From contig MU001503.1 in NCBI GenBank assembly GCA_010093485.1, positions 132,224-196,223 of the forward strand: DNA of 64,000 nt, written 5' to 3'. Positions within the stretch are counted from its first letter, which is position 1; each line of letters begins with the position of its first letter. A program made the translations under genes and the position numbers. Positions 44,090 to 54,747 of this stretch are shown piece by piece. The notes under the pieces were generated by a model. That model ran no database searches, was not told the origin of the DNA, and saw only the letters and a list, made by a program, of their open reading frames with translations. The DNA comes from Karstenula rhodostoma CBS 690.94. Its lineage: Eukaryota; Ascomycota; Dothideomycetes; Pleosporales; Didymosphaeriaceae.

Positions 44090-46291
44090 ATGGGCGAGCA
44101 GAGCGAAGATATGTATTCCTATCTACATTTCGGCACAACACATCCCTTATCACACCTTTCACCCAACTTTCAGGCTGGCCGTGGCCCGATGATCGGCTAA
44201 TACGGTCCACTGCCCGCTGGCGGCTTATCACACTTGTTTATATTACGCCCTCGTTGTACAACCTACTTCTTACTCTCATTAGACATGAGCTGGATCGTTT
44301 GAAGAATAAACGACACGACTTCGTGCACAGACTGGCCATTGTTGACGTCTTGGTTTCTTGGTTTCTATTCGTGCTTCAGCGTTTCACGGTGTTTACTCCG
44401 GGTAGATAGGCTAGGAATACCCCGAATAACGGCGTCTTGTTGTTTCACCTCACCTGCTCCATCGTTGCCTCAACACATTGGCGCACTATCCCATTATAGG
44501 TAGAGCTTATCGAAGCAGTCTCACACTTGACGGATGTCGTCGGTCCTTATGCGGGGAATTATACCGCAGCGATAATCCTAGCATCACCAGCTCTCGATCG
44601 CCTGGTTCTGGAAGTTTAGGCTAAGTGTCTGACCTCTAGCGGTGTCGCACGAGGCAGCGGCATGAGAGACTCGTAAACGATAACACATCCTATTATTGCC
44701 CCATGCTCTGGGCGCGTTGCCGATCCTGAACCATTCCTTCCAGTTCCAAAACAGGCGTTTGATTTCCTCCCGCAACCTTCACACCTTGTGACAGGAACTT
44801 CGACGACCTGTCGCCAAACTTTATCGTTTCCCACGAACAATGCCCTATGGCTTCCTCTCGTTTGAACGTTATCACATATCTTCCGTCTCCACTCGAAACC
44901 AACAAACTGCCGTCCCGCGCATAATCATGCATTCGTAGTGCGGCCGAACCGCATCTTGCCGCAGGTCGCGTTTCAGATCGGCATTCCCTGCTTCAACAGG
45001 GGAATGGGGACGCGTGGACCGGTATATTGGAGGCGAGACGGGATGTGCGATCCATAATTCCCATGGACGGGATGTGGGGTGGTTGTTTTGGTGGAGACAT
45101 GTTAGCTTGTTGAGGTGCATCATGATTCGTTCGGCGAGCAGTCCGATGAATATTCTGACACTGCTACAAACACCATTTAAATCGTGGGCTTTCAGTATAC
45201 GTTCCCCGGATCGAATGTACGGATGTCCATAAGCACTGCACAAGCGAGCGATTATGCAGCGCATTGTGGGCGCCGCTCAATTACGGTATGCGTCACTTGG
45301 CGCGATATATTCCAGAACCTAGGGAATAGTGACATTTAAGAGGAAAAGCTGAATTATACTTAGTCGCCTTTGGTCGCCCAAGTAGGCAAGTATGATGAGA
45401 TGTCGAACACAGATGGACTTTGCCGCTTTGGGCGGGCGTATTCCGGAAGGTGATGAAGCTGACCTGATGTAGAAAGAGCTTGGCTGCGATGGGTTAAGAA
45501 ACGTAAGAATTTGCCACCCAACATCGAACATCGCCTTTGTTTGAGCCACCTTCTATGCATCAACTGTGGCCGGTCGAAACAAACAACAATTCTACAGGCC
45601 GTGACTTTAGATGCCTTGGGTAACATGTGTACAGCCCTCAGCCCATAGGATATCAATGATCCAGATTTCCTCAATATCAAGTCACACCAAAAGGTTATGG
45701 CTAACATATTCCAAGTCAATACATCACTAAGTATCAACATGTCGTCTGTACGTCGCTACAATGCAGATATCCACCAAACAACATCGTCGCCTTCTTTCTT
45801 GGTACCACTAACTCATCATCACTGATTCTTTGTTCGTGTCTTAGGGCATCTACCCGATCTCTTTGTCCTTTAGAAAGTCTTTCGAACTCTACGCTGCTAC
45901 TAAATGTTTTCCACACCCAGCAATTTCTAATACTCCTACTAGTACGCTACGTATAAATCCGGGCAGTGCGCGCCACAGCAAGCCAATAAAACTAGAAACT
46001 TATTATACAGAAACTTCACCGCCTGTCAAGGCTCAATAGTTTTCACTGCATGTGCCTACACTATGTGCTCACTCAATGGCACTGACCTCTACACTCGAGG
46101 CCTAGTGCACAGTTACTGTAGCCGTACTTTCACCCAGGGCAGGCCTTGCCGTACCGCAGATTTAAACTTCCCCGAGGCATCACCCCCTGGAGCCTTTACA
46201 CAACCGCGTTCGACACCACCGCGCACCTAGAATCCTGACCTTACTCACATTCGACCAATTCTTCAAACCCCCTACACCAAAGAATCTCAAA
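44090..46291. other. Intergenic region
   Basis: 2.2 kb without a supported gene. Short frames on the minus strand (44872-45264, 45360-45740) have no recognisable motif. Pyrimidine- and CCA-rich sequence at 46140-46290 fits a promoter and leader of the next gene. Confidence 0.45.
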
Positions 46292-47287
46292 ATGGCCAAG
46301 AATCGCAAAGCCCGCGAGCACGCCAGGGGCAAGCGCCTCGCTGCAAAGAAGACCAGCGCCCCACCGAAGCAAGATTCCACCGCGCCCACCACAGACCAAG
46401 ATCCAAACGCAGGGCCGTCCTCGGGGTACCGCATAGCGTCGTCCAGCCTCGCGCACGCCGTCGAAGTCTTCGAGACTCCCGCACCGCCCAGACGCGAGTC
46501 CTCCACCCCTCGCCCGAAGCCATCTCATCCCATCCTCGTTGCCGCCCCGCCCACCGTTCCTCTTACCCAGTCGACTGCGGTGAGCCAAGTTGACAAGATC
46601 ATCGCCTCGGTGCACGACCTGAAGCATGAACTCTTGAATCTGATCGAGGCGAGGAAGAAGACCACGAGCAGTCCACCGAGCACCACGACTCGAGAAATCG
46701 AGCCCGGAAAGCGAGTTGGCTGTCTCGACGCCCTCGACGAGCAGTGTTTCCACGGCCCGCACTGCGTTGAGGAGCAAGAGGCTGCTCTGGCCCAAAGTCG
46801 TCGTGAAGGCGCTGGACCACCCGCTGGCCAAGGCACGACGTCAGATGCCGAGATGTTCGGCGCCTGGGATCTGGCGCCTGGGATGGGGGATGCCGACAAC
46901 GACAATGCAAGTCCTGACGTCGACGTCGACGTCGAGACGCAGACCACGGCCATCAACGACCACGCATACCACACGGACAACGTGGCGCCACCCCCCGACA
47001 CACAAGACATCGAGCCACTCGGATCCAAGCACAACCCCACGCAGACATTCCTAGCCCTCCCCGCAACGTCCAGCGGCCCTATCACGCCCGTTTCCCCGAC
47101 CTTCGACATGGAGCATGCGTCTTCGACGTCCAGCCAGTCCTCGCGTAGCAGCGTCGCCGGGGAGGGGCGGACGGAGACGGCGACGGCGCCGCGCCAACCG
47201 ACCTCGCGGCGGCGGCGTGGGGGGCGTGCTATCCAGCGTCTGGGTCCGAGTATCATGTTTCGTCTGTTTGATGATGTGCTGGAGTAG
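46292..47287 (+). CDS. Basic, disordered protein of unknown function
   Basis: Single exon, 331 residues, unrecognised. It starts with a very basic MAKNRKAREHARGKRLAAKK, a likely nuclear or nucleolar signal. The middle is rich in Pro, Thr, Ser and Ala, with a single short predicted helix (VDKIIASVHDLKHELLNLIEARKK, about 100-125). A DVDVDVE stretch is encoded by a (GACGTC)n run near 46917. The C terminus is SRRRRGGR followed by an ordered-looking IMFRLFDDVLE. The minus strand is also open over most of its length, a composition effect. Coding status rests on length, start context (AAAATGGCC) and a plausible leader. Confidence 0.55.
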   Translation: MAKNRKAREHARGKRLAAKKTSAPPKQDSTAPTTDQDPNAGPSSGYRIASSSLAHAVEVFETPAPPRRESSTPRPKPSHPILVAAPPTVPLTQSTAVSQVDKIIASVHDLKHELLNLIEARKKTTSSPPSTTTREIEPGKRVGCLDALDEQCFHGPHCVEEQEAALAQSRREGAGPPAGQGTTSDAEMFGAWDLAPGMGDADNDNASPDVDVDVETQTTAINDHAYHTDNVAPPPDTQDIEPLGSKHNPTQTFLALPATSSGPITPVSPTFDMEHASSTSSQSSRSSVAGEGRTETATAPRQPTSRRRRGGRAIQRLGPSIMFRLFDDVLE

Positions 47288-47747
47288 GATGCATGGATGT
47301 GTTAGGAGAAGGTAGTGGGGTGGGTTTTTGACGAGTCTAACAGGCATGAGTTAATTTGCAAGGTATGGGTCCTTGAGGCTCATGATGGAATTTTGGGGAT
47401 TGGTTTCTAGGAGCAATCATGGCGTGTATGAAAAGTCTGGCGGTCCAGTCATCTGAAGCGATGAGCGTAACCGGAGTTCACGAAACGAACAGCCATGAAA
47501 ATTTACCATATGTTTCATAGAAGTGTAATCTTAGCCAAAGTCGGCCCGCCGCTCGTCCTCCACCCATGCAACGTATCTACAGAAGAGACACCGTGTTTGA
47601 GTCCATTAACACAAGTAAGAAGTATAGCTCCGGGCATTCGTCTAACCCCCATCCATCATCAACGTGAACAGCGTATGCAAGTCGTCAAAGATCGATCCCA
47701 CAGCATCACACCGGTCGCCCAAAACGCCCATTGAGTGTATAGAGGTC
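47288..47747. other. Convergent 3' spacer
   Basis: 460 bp between the ends of two converging genes; nothing supported inside. Confidence 0.5.
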
Positions 47748-50700
47748 TCATCGCCGCCGCGTCGCCTCGAGTGCCTTCTCCATGCTGACGATTCGTAGAC
47801 TCTTACCGCGGCCAAGCTTGCCGTTCATAAGGCCTGCAGCAGGCACTATTGAGTCGTTCCAGTGTCGGAAGACTGCTCGCATGTCTCGCGGGACGCCTTC
47901 AAGTAGAATTGTCGTAGGAGGTTTGATCGGTCGGTCTTCTTCCGTGACCGCTAGGATAACATACTCTTGCGCGAACATGAGAGCCGTAGAGAAAGCGTGA
48001 TGTTGTGAACGCGAAAGGGGGCCGACGATGCTACGTTCCATTAGTCTGGGCAAAGATAGGGCTGTGCGGATCACTTACATGTACATTTCGAAGTAGGCAT
48101 CCAGGACGTATATGTGCTCAGGCTCCAGATCCCGCTGGCAGAACGGCATGATCTCCACAATCTTGGTGCTCATTCCCGGCGGAAGCGGAGACTTGGGAGG
48201 ACTTGGCGTCTGTTCCCGTTCAGTGGACATCCTTCTGTTAAACTGCCACGACGGTCGGCGTAGCATGGCTGGAAGGTAAGAGCTCACCTGGAGACTCCCC
48301 CATCCCGAAGACTGCTGTTGCTCGATCTTGAAGAGCCGCGTTTGGTATCGCTCCGAGGACGCTTTGTACCGCCAGTGGTCCGCCGATCGGGGTATAGCAG
48401 GCCCTTTTCCGATTGTGGGAGGGAAAACCTTAATCATCTCGTCTGGTTCCGTACCTTCGTCAATCTCGAGAAAGTCGCCTCCTGGTGCCAAGTCCATGCC
48501 CATCAGACGTGCACCTGCCAATTCCTCTGCGCAGCATCCTCGACCTTTCCAGAGATAGACTTTGCCACGTGTTGTAGCGATGATATAAGGGTATCCGGAA
48601 CAGAGACTCTTGAGAACATAATCGACTTCATCAAATACAAGGCGACCTAGATGCCGACGTCCGCAAAGCAGATACTCCTTGGCCGGCGGGAATGACCCTC
48701 GTCGTGTGATGATGATGCCGCCGAGCGCGTCAATAAAGTTTGGAGTTTCCTTTCCTTGTCGTATCGGCACCAACGTCCCTTGGTTTTGTCTGGCGTAGTT
48801 CTTCGCAAAAAGTTGAACATCCTCAATGGTGGGTTCGGCTACCGCATTGCCTGCCCAAAGATAGATCTCGGTAGCCTTGGAGCCACTGGCATTGCTAAAA
48901 GTGTGAATGCACAGGTACATGCAATCCTGGAACAGGACATGCTCATCGTGTGCGTGGATAGGTGTCAGTTTTCCATCCCCTGTCACTTCATGGATTTGTT
49001 TCCGGATGGTCCTGATCTTCCCATTAGGGCCCAAGTCGTACGGTGGAGTCTTCAGGATACGGACCGTGTCGATGTTCTCGGGTAAAACTCCTGTGGTAAC
49101 TGGTTGTTCGTCGAAGAAATCTGTGAAAACGCCGGCAGGCTTCTCAGGTGCAGGAGAGTCCTTGAAAGGCTCAGACTGAGGTCTGTTGCCCATGATGAGT
49201 GGCGAGATGGGCGAGACCTTGGACGGGTACGGCTTCGGGGGTGACGATTCTCTCGACCGTGCTGCCACTAGGCCTCCCAGACTGCCCAGGCCGCCTAAAC
49301 CAAGACCAGCCGGCTTTGGCCTTGTTGCGAGAGGTTTAGGTTGTGAAGGTTCCGGTGTCTCAGTAGGGTTGCTTAGACCGACACTCTCCATTGCAGCTTG
49401 TTCGTCTGCTCTCGTGGGAAGCTTGATAGGCGACTTCGGCTTGCTCGGGACAGGTGATGACGAAGCTGATTGACCACCCCAGAGAGCTGTAGCATTCTTT
49501 ACGGAGAACGATGGCTTGTCTGGCGATTGCTCTTCCTTCCTTGCACTATCCGTGTTGGGAGGTGCAATCTCTCTCAAAGCCTGACTCTCCGACTTGGATG
49601 GGGGCGTTGGCAGTGGCCTTGATTGGAACACCGAGCTCGGCTTGACAGAAGAGTACGATGGTGACGGTACCGCTTTAGGAGACTGCGCGAATGCCGTGAA
49701 AGGCGACTTTTGCGGAGTGGCCTGAGCTTCAGAGGACACCTCCCGTTTCAGTTCTAGAGACGCCGGCTTTTTTGGCGGTTCTGGCGTAGGCGATTTTGGG
49801 AGTTTCTTGGACAGGTCTGGAGATTTTGCCGGCGTGACTGGCTTGTCCTTCAATGAATTCCTGGCAGGCGTTCGGTCTACTGGGGCATTGTTAGGAGGCT
49901 CAGAGCTGGGCAACACATGTTCGGTTTTAACCAACGGAACCTGGGCGACTGGAGCTACCTTTTCTATGCCCGCTTTCGGCGGGGTGTCCGTTGACTTTGT
50001 CTCGCTTTGATTTGCGCCTGGTGCTCGCCTCTTAGGCCCTCGGGCCCTCCCCTTAGTCATGTGAGTCAACTCCGGAGCTGGGCCAGTCTTCTCCTCCTGG
50101 GCTGGCTTGTCTGGAGTGTCTTCTACGTCTTCCTTGGCAGTGCCTCCAGATCCGGCCATGGGCGGCGGTCCTCTCGCCAACATGTTCGCTAAAGCCGGGT
50201 TGAACCGGTCTGCAAGTTTACTGGATTTTAACAGGGGTGATTCCTTGTTCACAAGAGGAGCAGTGGGTTGACTGGGCTTCTCGGTAATCACTGGTCTACT
50301 CGTCCTTAGACTCTTCCTCCGGGCGATGGCTTCTGGCGTCACATTCGTCTCTTTTGGAGGTGGAGGCTTGGAGAAGCTGTCTGACCTTCCTAGGTTCTTC
50401 CGGGCTGCTATGGCTTCGGGAGTTGGGGCGTCCTTGGCGGATGCGGAGCTATCCGACCTTTTATGAGCAGCAGAGCCTTCCTCTTGAGCTTTCGCTAACA
50501 TGGCAGCCTTTGTGGATACCAAGCTGTCCCGGAACTCGTTTCTGCGAACGGAAGGCTTTGGTCCGCCTGTGACGTTCAAAGCGCTCTTTCCTGTGAGGAT
50601 GTTGTTCTTTAACGTATCCGGAGCGACGTAGTTCTTCGTTTCCGTTCGTCTCAGCTTGCCGAAAACATTCTGTAACTCATTAACTTCCTCACTCTTTGAG

Positions 50701-52879
50701 TTACTTCCAACAGGCTGGCGTGATTTCAAGGTTGCACGGAAGTCTTTCTTCGGCGGTGTGTCAGGCTTTGGTTTTACCGCAGCAGGTGAAGGAGCAGGGT
50801 CTTTTGCGACGCGGGATGGAGAGATGGTAGGTTTCGTGGCCGTTGTGATAGGTGGGCTTTTCGGTGCCTCAGGCTCCGCACTCAGAGGTACTGGTTCATC
50901 GGCTGCGTAGTTATTGTCATCGGCAGGTATTGATGGTTTTTCAGCTACTACAGGTTCTGGGCTGGAAGATGATTGCGCTGGTTTTGCAGCTACTACAGGC
51001 TCTGGGCTGGAAGATGGCTGCGCTGGTTTTGCGTCTTCGACGGCTTCTGGTTCCTCTTTCTTTGGGGATCCAGGCTTCTCACGCAAGCTCTGCAAGCTCT
51101 GCAACGGTTTTATAGCTTTTTGAAGTGAGTATGGCTCTTCTTTCTTCGGAGACTCTGATCTCGCACGCAAGCTCACAGGCCTCAGTTGCACCTCCTTGAT
51201 TGGCGATGATCTACCAGAAGCTGTTGAAAAATCAGCAGGTGGGCTCTGCATGGGGCTCACTTTGCCAAAATCTACACTTCCGCGCTGCTGTTTGATGCGG
51301 CTTAGCTCACTCATCCAGGCGGGCTGTTGCGGAGGTGTTTGTTGGGGCTTCGGAGACTCTGGTTTATTGAGCGCACTTTCTAGCCAGCTGGACTTTGTGG
51401 GGCTCCAGCGCTTCGATGGACTCGGAGGTGAGGTCTCGTCGTGCTGCGGCTGACCTTCGCTAAACATGGATGCAACAGACTTGCTACGGCTGTGACGGGG
51501 CAGCGCAGGCTTAACGAACTCGGGTTTCTGTGGGCTTTCCGCAGCGTCCTTGGAGATGCTTGCGAGACCAGCGCTGGAGCTTGGTCGAGACGAAGGATCG
51601 ATTGAATTATCTCGGCTCAGTGTGCTCGGTCTGGAGCCCGGTGGAGGCAGCGCGCCGTAGGTGCTTCCTCTGTTGCTCAGGGTAGAATTCTGTCGGCTCA
51701 AGCTCGGTGGCGCTTGAGAGCTCCACCTCTTGCTCACACTGTCGCTGCGCTTCATGATGGCACTCTGGACGAAACCACCCATGCCTTTGGTGGGGGATGC
51801 GGGGCGTTCAGGAGATATGCGCCCTTGCGTCGGCGACATTGCCAGTCCACGAACCGAACCGCGATCGCCTCCGTCCACCGAAGACCCGCCCTCGGACGGG
51901 GGCGTAAATTTCTGTGTATCGAGCACAGGAAGCGGCGATTTGGGCTTTGAGGTCGACTCTGCTTCGACGCCAGATAGCGATGCGGTGGTGGAGATGCGGT
52001 TGCCGAGGAGAGCGCTGCTGCGAATCGAATCGCTCGAACGAGCGCTCTCCAGCGGCGGGGATGTTGCTCCAAGCTCGGCTGCCGAGTCGCGCGACATGCC
52101 GGGCAGCAACTTCTTCCCGGATATGGAGCCCGCCTCAGAGACGTTGTCCTCCTGGTTCTTCTTGTATGCCGCAGATCCGATCCCCCGATCTGGTGTTTGT
52201 TTGAACCAGGACGGATCTTTGGCAGCCAACGACTGCGCGATCTGCGTTCGCGAGGCGGGGCGTTCTGGGGAGGGCGGCTCGGAGGTGCGCGGTGAGCTGG
52301 CTGTGGCCCTGTCCGGGGAGCTCAGTGTGGTGGCCCTGTCTGGGGAGCTCAGTGCGACCGACATTGGCCTCCGCATGGTGCCCGATTGCGGCCTCCGTTG
52401 CTGCCACGACAGCGTTCCTGAGCGGCCCAGTGCTGCAGCGCTCGGGGCGGGCTTCTTCGGCTCCGTGTCATCGACGAGCTGTGCGAGCGAGCCCGTCAGC
52501 TGGTGCAGAGAGTCCTCGCGGGCGCTCTCCTGCGACGGCGGCTCCATGGTTGGCGTGGGCGTGTCAGCGAGCTTGTCTTGCACACTCCGGGGCGTACCGG
52601 CGAGAGAGCGGTGCGATTGGGGCGTGGTGGGCTTGTCGGGGGACAGCGAGCGAGCGCGTTCTGTTGTTTTGTTTAGGCCATGCCATGTGCCGCGAGGTGC
52701 AGACAGCTCTAGGGAGACGGGGGCATACCTGCTCTGCGCGCGAGCCGTTCGCTCCGGCCCTGTATCAGCTCCTCCTCGAGCTTCTTGACCCGCTCGGCGT
52801 CCTGGTGGTCTCGCAGGTCGGACAGCGTGCGCATCCGCTCGAGGAACTGGCGAGGATCGACCTCGTCCGAGTTTGGCAT
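47748..52879 (-). CDS. DUF4045/gelsolin-repeat protein
   Basis: Three exons, 52879-52729, 52660-48079 and 48030-47748, giving 1671 residues. The start MPNSDEVDPRQFLERMRTL lies in a small first exon, so the largest open frame alone mispredicts the N terminus. Residues 1-60 form a charged helix ending ERARSLSPDKP. About 60-1200 is Ser/Pro/Lys-rich and disordered, typical of DUF4045 proteins, with repeated SPEPVV and RKSL/RKNL motifs. From about 1230 come gelsolin/villin-type repeats: VRILKTPPYDLG, CMYLCIHTF, EIYLWAGNAV, FIDALGGIIITRRG, and after two small introns VILAVTEEDRP and WNDSIVPAAG. Gelsolin modules bind or sever actin, so a cortical cytoskeleton role is likely. The middle evolves fast and contains a 45-bp duplication. 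Confidence 0.85.
50942..51031 (-). repeat. 45-bp in-frame duplication in the DUF4045 gene
   Basis: Two 45-bp units (starts 50942 and 50987) encode a repeated SSSPEPVVA-KPAQ type segment in the disordered region. A third partner to the right is diverged. Confidence 0.75.
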
Positions 52880-53345
52880 TGTGGGAGCCTAGTATCAATC
52901 ACCAATTCCGACGTGCGGCCACCGCGGATCCTCGCATGCGAACAGCTGCTGCAAATGAAGGTACCTTGCAGTGCTGGGGCGAAATGAAATGCTTCTAAGC
53001 ACACGGACGTAGAGTTACACGAACGCTCGGTTCGCTGCGTCTTGGCCGGCGCACCCTGGTCGTTTCGGAATGGATGAAACGCAGAGCGAGAATAGATGAA
53101 CTCGAGCAGGCAAACAGATGCACGGCACCAGCACGCGCGTGGGCAAGGTCGAAGGGGAGGGGATTGGCGTGTTTCTACTTGTTTGTTTTGGTGCGCCCGA
53201 CTTCACAGCTGACGGCGCCCGAGACGGCGAAACGGCTGCCGCGCTTGTGCCAGAAGCCATGGGCGCGCTGCCCACTTTTCACTGCCCCTTGCAGCCGCCC
53301 AACACCTTCGCCAGAGCAGAGCCCACGCCATCTGATGCAGCGACA
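52880..53345. other. Spacer between two minus-strand genes
   Basis: 466 bp holding the promoter and leader of the DUF4045 gene and the 3' end of ARL2; nothing distinct seen. Confidence 0.45.
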
Positions 53346-54171
53346 TCAGTACAGAAACAGCCTGCTTTTCGCGTCCTGCACCACCCACTGCAGCCCTTCC
53401 TGCAGGTTCGTGCCCGCCATGGCGCTGCACGCCATGATGGTCCATTTGTGCGTCTGGATAGCGTCGAGCCGGAGACCCTGGACCGCGTTATTGGCCTGCC
53501 AACGCGCCTCTTGCACCTCGCACCTCGCACCTCGCACCTCGCACCTCGCACCCCACATACCTGTCGAACCTCGTCTTCCGTCATGGATCCCGAGACGTCG
53601 CTCTTGTTCTTGAACACGAGCAAGCTCGCTCCCATGAGCCGCTGCATGTGTCAGTGTGGAATGTGCCTCTGCTTGCCGGACCACGCACCTCTTCCTGGAG
53701 TAGCCCCTCCAGCTCTCGCCGGCAGTCGTCGATTCGCTCACGGTCTGTAGCATCAACCACCCAGATGAGTGTGTCCGTCTTCTCAAAGTAGTTCTTCCAA
53801 TACGTCCGCAGCGTCTTCTGCCCGCCCACATCCCCTAGCACATCAGCTTTCCGAGCCCAAGTTGCTGGGAGGCGCCGTACAAATGTTCAGTTTGTAACTT
53901 CATCCGTCAGCATTCGCTCCTGGTCCTTTACCGGCTCGTCTTACCCGTCGTACTCAATTGTCTTGATGATGAATCCTAGAGTCGGACTAACACTGTTCAC
54001 ATCCTCGTTCATGATTTTCTTGACAATGGTTGTCTTTCCTGCATTGTCCAAACCCCTGGTTCATTCAAGTCAGCAACGACATGCCCGAATCGGTAAGAGC
54101 TGGAAATGGTACAGCATCAATATCCTCATCTCCTTGTCCTTCAGACGCGCTTTCCGCAAGATTGATAGCAT
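53346..54171 (-). CDS. ARL2: ADP-ribosylation-factor-like GTPase 2
   Basis: Six exons on the minus strand: 54171-54113, 54055-53945, 53897-53881, 53834-53689, 53641-53561 and 53477-53346, giving 181 residues, close to the family length. The third exon is only 17 nt and encodes the YKLNI part of the switch region; without it the conserved Gly-Tyr-Lys-Leu-Asn-Ile-Trp link would be lost. All GTPase motifs are present: GLDNAGKTT (P-loop), SPTLGF (switch I Thr), WDVGGQ (switch II), NKSD and CSAM. The N terminus [11 protein letters not shown] is Arl2-like and lacks the myristoylation glycine of ARFs. ARL2 (yeast CIN4) works with tubulin cofactors in microtubule assembly and with lipid-protein carriers. 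Divergent from the GNAT-domain gene. Confidence 0.9.
53513..53554. repeat. 7-bp minisatellite in an ARL2 intron
   Basis: GCACCTC repeated six times (last unit GCACCCC), inside the 83-bp fifth intron of ARL2 (53478-53560). Confidence 0.9.
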
Positions 54172-54747
54172 CTTGGCGCTGTTGTGTGTTGTAGTGACTG
54201 CCAGGCAGAATCGATGAGCCTCGAGTGGAGTTATCCGGCGTCGGCTAAACCTTCCACACGCGGACCATGAACCGACATACACCGTCTCAGCCATGTTGAT
54301 GCAATGGAATCTACCCAGCGCTAACCGTCCAGTCATGTGCTTTCGGAGGACACATGTAGCCTGTGAACCGTCCAGCATGCGACGTAGAAGCATACCATGA
54401 TCACGGCCTGGATAGGGTACACGAATTTCTCACTCGTCTGCAAACCATGCTGCGCTAGGGTTTCTAAAGAGCCATGGCACATGTAATAGAAATTGGTGGA
54501 CCGCAGTACTTGCTTCTATGCTGCCCTTCAAACGGAACCTCTCACCTGCCTCAGAGGTGTGAACCAGGCAGCAACCAAATCTATATAAGCGCTGCCCCCC
54601 AACCTTCCTCCAACCGTCTTCCTCCTATTATCTTCGACTGCTTCTTTTGCATAGATACACGTCAAGTTCATACCCGCAACCCTTTTGGGTGTACGAGGCC
54701 CAGGTGGTCCGAAAGGGTTGAGCCCACTAGTAGAGGAAGTCGCTACC
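54172..54747. promoter_or_regulatory. Divergent promoter region, ARL2 and GNAT gene
   Basis: 576 bp between two start codons pointing apart. It contains pyrimidine-rich leaders (54590-54650) and TATATAAG at about 54581. No named operator recognised. Confidence 0.4.

Noticed and set aside
46525..47256. 243-codon minus-strand frame
   Set aside because: Shadow of the plus-strand gene at 46292-47287, whose start context and termini are more gene-like.
51730..52788. 352-codon plus-strand frame
   Set aside because: Antisense shadow of the DUF4045 gene; the Ser/Pro-rich codons on the minus strand leave the opposite strand open.
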